Below are positions 55,762-64,000 of a stretch of 64,000 bases of DNA, one piece after another. Made by a program: the position numbers and the translations under genes. Within the stretch, counting starts at the first letter, position 1. Every line of letters begins with the position of its first letter. The notes beneath the pieces are model-generated. The model made no database searches. It saw only the letters and a list, made by a program, of their open reading frames with translations, and was not told the origin of the DNA. This stretch comes from Toxorhynchites rutilus septentrionalis (Eukaryota; Arthropoda; Insecta; Diptera; Culicidae): positions 294,896,089 through 294,960,088 of the forward strand of contig NC_073746.1 of the NCBI RefSeq assembly GCF_029784135.1, written 5' to 3'.

Positions 55762-57040
55762 ACGGGTGTTAAATAAAAAATGAGAATTTTTTTAATCACA
55801 TATAAAAAAAATTTTTTTTCATCGATTTCAGTATTTTTTATTAATGTATTTTCTTCAAAAAAATGTCAGTGAATGTTTGAGTAAGAGCCGTGGTCTGCTG
55901 TTCGACGCAACTTTGTCGCGATGCTCTCACATGAACGTTGTACGGCACTTACGTCCATTTTCCGGATACAATTCCGGATTCTTGTAGTCAGTTGCTTCGT
56001 GTCCTTGGCCCTCCAATTGTTTTTATACACTAGGGCACTGAGTGAGCCAAAGAAATCCTCTATTGGGCGGCACTGGGGCAAGTTTGTTGGGTTACGATCT
56101 TTCGACACGAACGGTATCTTTTTCTCCTCAAGATACGCCAGCGTTTTCTTGGCGTAATGGGAAGACGCCTTGTCCGGCAGAAGACGTACTTCCCATCCGC
56201 GTGATACTCGTTCAGGAACGGCAGCAGGATTTTATCGAGGCACTCTTCTCGATAGATTTGTTGGTTGATTGCCAGACCGCTCGGCTTAAACCAAGGCTTT
56301 GAAATGCCCCGGTCGGAAATGGCGATGTACAACATAACCTTTTTTCAAACTTGTGCTTGAACTTGTATTTCACTTCAGGCGGTGTGGATGACTTGTCGCT
56401 GGAGTAGTAATTATCATTTCCTGGAATATGCGTTTTGGACAGCGGAAAATAGCTTTCGTCATCCAGAACGAAAGACGTCCCGCGGTATTTTTCGGTCATC
56501 CACCGACACTGTGATTTAACCGTCTCAATCTGCTCCTCCGTGTACTCCGGCGACCTCGTCTTCTTCCTGCAGACGATTTCTTCCATCTTGGGGGTCCGAT
56601 GGATCAATACGTGGGAGCAGCCTCATTTCCGACCGGCGTCACGCTGGCTGGTTGCGTCCTTGTTGTCAAACAGCTTCTTTAACGATGTCTTCCTCTGCTT
56701 CGTCATTATCGTCACCGGACGACCACTTCCGACCTTCCGCTCTACGTTCAGGGAACCCAGGATACGATATACCGTACTGACAGGTACATTTTCTTTCTTA
56801 AAATGTGCCACCGTGAACTTTTTTCCTTGCTGGAAATGCGTTTCGTAGAACCGTACAACGCGTTCGCGGAGCACGTACTGTTACGACGCCATCTTTGCTT
56901 TGACTAAATTCAAACTAGCAAAACCAAACACGCCTACTGTTTCTAGGGAGCCCAAAGAGCAATTTTCTTGGAATTTTACGCTCTTTATTTGAGTTACTGA
57001 AAGGTATTGAAAAAATTCTCATTTTTTATTTAACACCTGT
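55762..57040 (-). mobile_element. Full-length DD37E-spaced Tc1/mariner element
   Basis: Inverted ends ACGGGTGTTAAATAAAAAAT (left) and ACAGGTGTTAAATAAAAAAT (right, reverse-complemented), both continuing GAGAATTTTTT, with TA duplications at 55760-55761 and 57041-57042. The length of 1279 bp holds one transposase gene on the minus strand, now broken. The near-identical ends make it an easy family seed. Confidence 0.9.
55866..56892 (-). pseudogene. DD37E transposase with three visible lesions
   Basis: The probable start is ATG at 56892. Codon 4 is TAA, then VLRERVVRFYETHFQQGKKF begins the helix-turn-helix, with STVYRILG as the recognition helix. The catalytic core shows VLDDESYF (first Asp), PDKASSHYAKKTL (second Asp) and CRPIEDFFG (Glu); counting from the Asp of PDKAS to that Glu leaves 37 residues between, so DD37E. 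One frameshift lies near 56340, before MLYIAISDRG, and another near 56185, just before PDKAS. The C-terminus (RNCIRKMDVSAVQR) is intact. Catalytic residues are preserved, so inactivation is recent or mild compared with the other relics. Confidence 0.85.
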
Positions 57041-57042
57041 TA

Positions 57043-59480
57043 GTCTTTATTCGGAAGACGAGGCAAAACGTATGGTTAGGTTCCCAATGAAAAAGATCAT
57101 CTGAATTTTTCATATGGAACTTCGTACGAAATGTTGATTTACACGATAAAATACACAATGTAAAATATTAGTTCTATCGGACTTCATTTACTAGTGTTGC
57201 AGACGTCAAAATAAGTTTTTTTTTAAACATAAAAATCACCGGAAATCGGGGTTTAAAAAAATATTTTTTTGATGCCAAATATCATAAAATTATATGAGAC
57301 GTCGATATTTACAGTTATCTGAAAAAAAATTTTTTTTGTGATGACAATATTTTCTGAACTTTCATATTTCGATATTCACTGGACGGTTGCAAACGTTAGT
57401 GAATCCTTCAATTTATGCTCATCACCTTGTCCGATCCTGTGAGTTTTCTCTAATGAAAACGTCTAATTCCTTATAGGCTTCAATCAACTAGTTCTTTTCC
57501 TGACTTAAAACACTTCCTTTCGGCATTTTGTAGTTGTCTATTTGAGTGAATCGACAAAAGAAAAAAAACAACACCTGTAGTAGCAGTAACTGTGCGGTTA
57601 TGATAACGGACATGTTAAGGTTAAACTAATCTTCCATTACAGTTAATCAAAGTGACTTCAGGAAAAAAAAAATTGTTTCAATCGCCGAAAACGTCGTTTG
57701 TTGGTAAACATCTGGGTCGTGCGGATAGATTCGAATTGGTTGTCAAGAAGAATCCAATAGAAATATCAAAAGAGATCCAATAATCAAGGCCAGAAAAAGT
57801 GTTACTTTTCTTATAATAATCCACTACATAGAGAAAGTATTGTTGTTTAAGGCAAAAATAATCGAATTAATAAAAATGAACTAACAACATTTTTCTATCA
57901 TTTAACCATTTTATGACGGCAGTGTGCTCCACCTAAGTGCTACCCCTGTACGGTATGCACATCACACTGGTGTGATCGAAGAGCAGTATGAATTTCATGT
58001 CGTCTATAGACGACGCTCGTAACGAAAGGGTTAATAGATGTTAGCGTTCGAATTCATAAGGACCCAACTGACATTTTAGCAGAAGCTTAAATTTCTGTTT
58101 TATTCCAAACTTCTGTAAACTTACAATTACATTTGATTTCTGGTTCTCGCCAAATGTTAAGTTTTTATAATTCTGATCGCTAGAATTATACTATTTAAAC
58201 TTTGTTCTTTCAGTAGCTGATCTGGCCAACGTTGTTCTGCCATACGTATTATTTATAGTGAATATACTATTTCTAGTGAACATATTGTCTAGATTTATAA
58301 CTTCTGAGTCCGTCCATGAATTGGGAAACCAAAGATACACCATACAACTTCATTGAAGCTGATGTACTGGCAGATTTGGCAGATTGATATTGTATGAGCA
58401 TTGAATGTTTTTCTCAGCTGAGGCGAATATGGTACCACCCAGTGAATGTCAATGCCAATGTCCCCTTGTTGATATTTAAGAATGATTGTCCGCTAAAGTC
58501 AGTTATGTCAGTAATGTCACTCATATTCCGGAATACGAAAGGTATGAAACTCGATCGAATTTCATTGACTCGACTTTTGCATTCAGAAATCATTTTGATG
58601 ATTTCTGAATGCAACACTAGTAACACTAAGTGTTATTTGAACACTTAGAAGACATAGTTCTGACCCTAACTTAATTATTTTTCTATAAATTTTCTTGCAT
58701 TTCCGCCAAAACTTTATCCAAAACTTGACGCAATGAATCGACAAATGTTGTGACGAATGTGCAGCTACACGGTGAAGGGAATGTTCGATCCCATGCATTC
58801 GGTCCAAACAATCGGCGAGTATTTGGGTAGAAGGATTTTTTTTTGTGTGCTACCGAAAGCGTTTGAAAATTGGATGACGATGCGAGTATTGAAATTGCAA
58901 TTATACTGATATCCATCTGTAAATCAAAATGCTTGAAACCAACATTATTAAACTGCAATATTTTGCCGCACATTTTGAATTTCACGAAACAAATTCATAG
59001 TTCCTTCATCTACAACTTCTAAACAAATCAATCTGTCGAAGATAGATTCGAAAAAATACAAAAAAATATGATTTTTTATTGGTTCATACGATAGAGAGAT
59101 GCATACAAATTGTATTCATATAAATTCGACATAAATTGGTTCAGTACAGCTTGAGATATCGTGCAATAATGGGCAATAAATGGGATTTTCGAGGTTTATT
59201 CAAGAATGCCTTAACTTTAGAAATATGAAGAAAAAAATGTTTTTTTTTTCAAATTTCTAGACTAGAATACTGCCTTTCGATTTTAATCGCACTGATTTTC
59301 TTTGGTAAAATTCTGGTTCGAAAACAAACGAACATAAACAGAGCTTGAACCACGAAAAAGGTTTGTTCTTTTGATCGAGAAAATGTTGACAGTTGTAAGT
59401 TGTAAAAAAATTTCTTTTCAAGCAAATTAACTTGGGAAATAAATCTATTTGACTCCGCATTACCTAGGTATACATTAGGG
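57043..59480. other. AT-rich non-coding stretch
   Basis: 57043-57400 continues the AT-rich flank. 58212-58235 (AGTAGCTGATCTGGCCAACG) resembles the TAGCTGACCCGG repeat end. 59205-59275 is inverted with respect to 26276-26345. No coding gene is recognised. Confidence 0.4.
58577..58649. other. Two consecutive perfect hairpins
   Basis: TTGCATTCAGAAATCA (58577-58592) pairs perfectly with 58599-58614 across a six-base loop. Next to it CTAAGTGTT pairs with AACACTTAG (about 58627-58649). They could be a MITE relic or a structured RNA; nothing decides. Confidence 0.5.
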
Positions 59481-59940
59481 CTTTGGGTGCTTTGAGGCAC
59501 CCCTAAATCATGTCCGATTGAGCTGAAATTTTGCACAGGTCATTTTTTGGACCAATAAACAAAATTTACATGGTCGTTTCTTTAAATTCGACAATTTTTT
59601 TTCCATACCGTCATCGCCTCTCAGGCAATGTCCCAGAAAGTCGATTTTCGGACAAAAATGTTTTTTCGAGATGGCACCAGATCTCGACATGCATTTTTAA
59701 GTCATTTGGCTTCGAAAAAAAAATTCGATTTTCTAAATTTCCTTTACTTTTCCCTTGGAAGATTTTCGAGGATCAAAAAATAAAAACTTTAAGCGCTTTG
59801 AGGCACCCTTAATTCATGTTCGATCGAGCTGAAACTTTGCACAGATAATTTTTTTTGGGCCAATAAACAAAATGTACATGGTCGGTTTTTGAAATTTGAT
59901 GATGAAATTTTTCCCATGCATCCATTGCCACCCTAGTATA
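59481..59940 (+). repeat. About 306-bp direct repeat (GCTTTGAGGCACCC)
   Basis: CTTTGGGTGCTTTGAGGCAC at 59481 recurs as CTTTAAGCGCTTTGAGGCAC at 59787, each followed by GAGCTGAAA-TTTGCACAG and CCAATAAACAAAAT-TACATG. At least one full period and a partial second copy. No coding frame. Confidence 0.7.
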
Positions 59941-60448
59941 CATATATACGTTTTATGGTTTGTCACCTCAATTGTCAACCTAATAATAAACTAGGAAAAG
60001 CAGAATAGGAACAATGAAACCGTAAATACTATCAGGGGGAGAAACTAAACAGGGACAGGTAAATAGTATTGCTGTATTTTTCCGATCGTTTCACGAGCGG
60101 TACACGAAATAGTCAGAAATGAGGTTTAGGAGTGTTCTGAGCAGTGACGCAAAAATTGTGAAACAACGTGTTGAATTCGCAGTCGCAGTCAGAGTCGCGG
60201 TCGACTTAGAGAAACGTCTACACAAAAATATGGGAAACTAGAAGCACTTAATTCAACCCTTTATTTATATATTAACTATTGAAAAGTTTGCAGTTATCCA
60301 ATCTGCAATTGATTATTGGAGAGTGTCCTAATCAATCGGTGCAAAAGTTTTGTAAATCCGTCGAGTAATGACTGAGTGCTCAAAATTGGACAGTTTTTGT
60401 GACGCGACCGATATTTAGTTTATTAATTTGTACCTTCAATTTATTTCC
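59941..60448. other. Non-coding stretch, nothing recognised
   Basis: AT-rich, no repeats or frames of note. Confidence 0.35.
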
Positions 60449-60778
60449 GAAAGACGTAATCCTACGTCAAAAACTATTCCTAACAGGCCTTTTGTATGCT
60501 AAAAGTCTTGCTGATATTCCGAGAGATAAACTTGTTGTGGAACGCATTCAGAACGTATCGCGATAAGATTGAAAGACACTACTGTAAAAATCAACACATA
60601 ATATTAAATCAGTCAGGTTTTGAAGAATCATTTTCTTCCCCACGCTTCCAACTTCTACGAAGTTTGGCCAGTGTGCAGACAATTTGATCGATTCAACCTC
60701 CAACGAAGAACCTCCTTCACCGGATCTTAAACCACTAACTACTTCGCGTGGGTTATATGCTGTAACCTATGAAAAGTG

Positions 60779-60930
60779 ATAAGGGATTTAACATGAACCA
60801 ATTGACGGAGCTTTTGGACAATATTTGGGAGTGAATCCCTCGTCATATGGTGCGTGTCGAACGGCCTCGACGTTTGCGTAAATTTATTGATGAACAAAAT
60901 GGGTGGGTTATATCTATGATATAACCGTCG
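60779..60930 (+). pseudogene. Scrap of a Tc1/mariner-type transposase C-terminus
   Basis: The frame reads MNQLTELLDNIWE, a stop, then IPRHMVRVERPRRLRKFIDE, like the tail after the catalytic domain in Tc1-type transposases. It is short and has two stops. Assignment is tentative. Confidence 0.35.
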
Positions 60931-61229
60931 AACGCATATTGTTTAATCAATAGGCGTTATCGCAGCAAACGGTTATCAACATTTTGCCTAATCATCAAAT
61001 GGAATGCGTAGAAATTCGGCGAGCAGAAGATATGAAGGCATATCCTTCAATACAATCTTGAATAACCGAGCCAAAGTGTTGTGTTCGTACCCGCTTTTGT
61101 AATCTGTGTTAGGAAAACACTTTTCGGAGTGCAAAAAAAAACATACGGGTGCAGAAGTACCCCCGCCTTGCATGATTCAACAATATTCTAGTCTGCACAA
61201 AGACAACGATTACAAAAGTACTCGCAGTT

Positions 61230-61640
61230 TGCATTTATTTGCAAAGCCCATTTCCTCAGACTCCTTGGTTTTTGAAGTCTTTGTTGCGATTGCATGTATT
61301 TGCAATGCCGATTTCCCCAGACTCCTTGGTTGTGAAGTCTGTGTTGGGGAACCACATTTCAGTCGGAACAAAAATGCTCCCGACTTGCATGTATTGGCAA
61401 TGCCAATTTCCCCACGCTCCATGGATTTGAAGTCTGTGTTAGGGAAACACATTTCAGTCGGATCAAAAATACCCCCGACTTTCATGTTTTTGCAATGCCG
61501 ATTTCTCCAACACTGCTTGGTTTTGAAGTCTGTATCAGGGAACACATTTCGAACAAAAGTCCCCATACCTCTATGTATTTGCAATGCCGATTTCCCCAAG
61601 GCTACTTGATTATGATGGCTGTGTTGGGAAACCGTAAATT
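61230..61640 (+). repeat. Tandem array of a 95-bp unit
   Basis: GAAGTCTGTGTTGGGGAAC-type markers occur at about 61274, 61334, 61429, 61525 and 61613. Complete units are 95-96 bp; the first interval is shortened to 60. Each unit holds GACTTGCATGTATTTGCAAT and GCCGATTTCCCCA. Long open frames across the array are due to the repeat and not to a gene. Confidence 0.8.
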
Positions 61641-61911
61641 GGGCCAATCAAAACGAGGCAGTTAGGGCGTTTAGATAACGCTAACATTTTACAGTTATTC
61701 AATTGTTTATCTAATGAAAAATAAAATTTTATTAATTGCGATAGATGCGTAGAAATATTTCCTATCAATTGATGCAAACATCTTTCCGATCCAGTAAGAA
61801 ATGTTCGAGTTATAAGCATTCGGAATCTTTCATTTTTTCCTGCATGTTCTGTGTTTAGGTTTTCATTTTACCCCCCATATTCTCCGGTTAGACGTAGTCC
61901 CACGTCAAAAT

Positions 61912-64000
61912 GTGACAGATCGAAAATGGATTCATATGGTATCTTTCTATGATATGTATTATTTGTATAGAAAATAAATGGTTGAAGTTGGTTATTTAAT
62001 TTTGATGTTATCACATGAGTGACTTTAGTGACGCCTATTCTTGAACACTCCGTACATTAACAACCGGCCATCCCTATTGAACATTTGAACCGGTGAGAAA
62101 TGCGAAAACTTTGTAACCAAAATGTTGAACAAGATCTTCCAAGATTTTCCGTGGAGCTCTGTCCCAACGTATCAAGCCCAGCATCACTTTGCTCCCTCCG
62201 ATCCCTCGGGGAGCGGTGCCCACTCAAGGATCCATCCGTCGCATCCGACGGAGCAACTGCCAGAGCTTCAATCAACGAGTTGCGGCTTTCCCCTTCTGTC
62301 GATCCGGTCGGTTTGTTATTTATTGTTTATGCCAACACGAGCAAACCATCCAGAACATACGGCTGCTGCCTCCTTCCTTGTCTCTGGTCCACCATTCACG
62401 TCGGTCTCCATCATCAGGCTGATAATCGATCACTTGACGTATCGCTCTTTGACAAGAAGTACGCACGAGCGGGAGTGAGATTCCAGCGATCGGTCTGTGC
62501 GAACCCGATGCTGCGATGGATTGATGACTGCGGCGAGGCATTTTATCTCTAATTTGATTAATAAGAGCCTTTCGCCATGTGTCCGCGTGTGTGTGTGTGT
62601 GTGTGTGTGATGCCGGTCGTGGCGTGGAGTCGAGAAAGACAGGAGAGAGAAAGACGAGGATCATGTTTTGTCCCGCTTGGCGATCGAGCGATAGAGATGG
62701 TGTCCCGCGATTAGGCCAATTAGCAGGACCCGAATCACAGCAGGTCATGACGAACGCGCGGAGCACAACTTTGGTGTTCCGCGGGTTGATGTTCCGGTAG
62801 GCAGTTCGGAGCGGCGATAAATTACGCCAGCGTTTTGTGATTGATATCCGCAACGTGAAACCGTTCCCACGTTTCCATCCAACCAAACATCAGGCGAGCA
62901 AAATTGGACTTTTCGCCAAAGCCAATATCCGGAGGAGTCCGAAAAGAATAAACACAGCAGAGGTGATCGTCTTAATCATAATAATCTCGCTACCTTTCCA
63001 TCGCGGAATTCTGCCTGTAAGGCTCCGTCTGGGAGATGGAAGGATCTCGTTAAAATTAAGTGTGTGCCGTTTTCCACCCTTCGTGCGGTTCGTTCTCACT
63101 CCAGCTCGGGCCTAACCGCACCGAAATTACCCCCCGAATGCGTGTTGAAAGAAGCCTTTTTTTCGGTCCCGTCCCAATGCCAGGCTAATGATAGTTGTAA
63201 AAACTAAGTACTTATCGAAGAGGTCCATCTCCTGGGACGGACTTCGTCTTCCCTTCAGAATGGGAACCCTGTTTTGTGTGGTCATCCGGAGTCACACGTG
63301 GACGCCCGAGGCAAGTGATTGAAGTAGGTACGTATGGTGCTGAAAATATTCTCCGTGTTCGGGAATTTAGAACTATAGGATCTATTAGTATCATACAAAA
63401 AATACCAGAAGGAGGGGAAACAATGAACTGACAGCTGACCAGGAGGGGAGTCGAAATGGGAGAAAAATAAACCGTTATCTAGCTTATCCCAAGTGGACCC
63501 CATGCTTTCATCCTGATTGTTTCTAGCCACCAGAGCTATCGCATTCGCTAATTATCCGATTCCGTGGCCGGGGTGAATCCGGCTGGCGAGAAACAGAGAA
63601 ACCGGGGGCAAATTTATTGGGAGGCTACAGCGAATAAATAAAACTCCCTCCGAGCGATACAAATAGGCTAACGAATTCCGACGGATTGTTTTTCTTCTCC
63701 ATTTTTTTGTCATTCGTTGCCTCTCGGCTGGGCTCTCGGATCGATCGCGGAGAATGCGCCATCAAAGGATTGTTAGCACAGGAATGATTAAGCGATTAAG
63801 TGATATTTATGGAAAGGAAAATTAATTCATCAGCTGGAAATTTCCTCCGCTGGTGCGGGAATACATCCCGTCCCCAAGGATGGTGATAGGAACAAGGGTG
63901 CATGAGACAGTCGCGAGGGAAGGAGTGTGGTCACTAAAATATTACACATTTAATTTAATCTGTTTGGTTTAGCCCGGTTGTCGGTTGATACCAACGGGAT
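61912..64000. other. Unique GC-richer block at the right end
   Basis: No repeat families seen except the GT microsatellite. Several medium frames overlap on both strands (62100-62552 plus, 62320-62886 minus) with no recognised domain. It resembles the other unique host-like blocks, and could be intronic or intergenic. Confidence 0.4.
62587..62609. repeat. (GT)n microsatellite
   Basis: An uninterrupted GT run of about 23 bp. Confidence 0.95.

Larger units (their letters stand above)
60449..61911. repeat. GACGTAG-bordered repeat element with tandem array
   Basis: GACGTAATCCTACGTCAAAA near 60455 and GACGTAGTCCCACGTCAAAA near 61891 bound it, the same border words as 9030-10690. Inside lie a transposase-like scrap and a tandem array. 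No open coding region. Confidence 0.55.

Noticed and set aside
61106..61609. 167-residue open frame with repeated Cys/Asn-rich motifs
   Set aside because: The repetition comes from the underlying 95-bp tandem array; the reverse strand is equally open.
61230..61640. CRISPR-like regular spacing
   Set aside because: Units of 95 bp are repeated throughout, without unique spacers, in eukaryotic DNA.
62320..62886. 188-residue minus-strand frame, overlapped by a 150-residue plus-strand frame
   Set aside because: No domain, crosses a GT microsatellite, and GC-rich DNA gives long chance frames on both strands.

Overview
The window reads as AT-rich, transposon-saturated insect DNA, most probably from a mosquito of the culicine type. 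The pointers are a complete Jockey-clade non-LTR retrotransposon, several Tc1/mariner lineages including two with DD37E spacing (a lineage described mainly from mosquitoes), tRNA-derived SINEs, a Ty3/gypsy remnant, many TA-flanked MITEs and large fold-back (palindromic) elements. I found no confident complete host protein-coding gene, rRNA or CRISPR array. The species is inferred, not shown.

Layout. 1-2830: two nested palindromes, one arm carrying a SINE. 2831-3120: host-like DNA with a histone-type 3' stem-loop motif. 3121-7542: intact Jockey-like element on the minus strand with a perfect 13-bp target duplication. 7684-8733: broken mariner-superfamily transposase. 8736-11774: fold-back family seen also at 1-1870, with an inserted GACGTAG repeat element and a 169-bp MITE whose empty site is elsewhere in the window. 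11775-12804: possible envelope-like remnant. 13371-17813: pogo-like element holding an older repeat, which holds a Tc1 element. 17814-21560: mostly unique DNA. 21649-25367: 3.7-kb fold-back element with tandem sub-repeats. 25380-29030: old repeats, a tRNA-like element and a transposase relic. 29030-31640: unique block with a possible first exon (good splice donor), (CAG)11 and five TAATTA sites. 31642-33030: old repeat with a 486-bp SINE. 33040-43400: dispersed minus-strand Ty3/gypsy element (gag, protease, RT, RNase H, integrase pieces, primer-binding site, LTR) broken by a hAT-like element, a fold-back, mariners and a SINE. 43566-46160: unique. 46169-47138: MITE and DD37E relic. 48473-50735: second member of the 21.6-kb fold-back family. 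52300-53800: unique. 53809-54093: SINE. 55762-57040: full-length but broken DD37E element. 59481-61911: tandem repeats. 61912-64000: unique GC-richer block.

The window records layered insertion. Only the Jockey element keeps both of its reading frames intact; every other transposase or pol region seen has stops, frameshifts, truncation or a lost catalytic residue. The unique blocks look like intergenic or intronic host DNA, possibly with regulatory content. Boundaries of old repeats are approximate because they were judged by eye.
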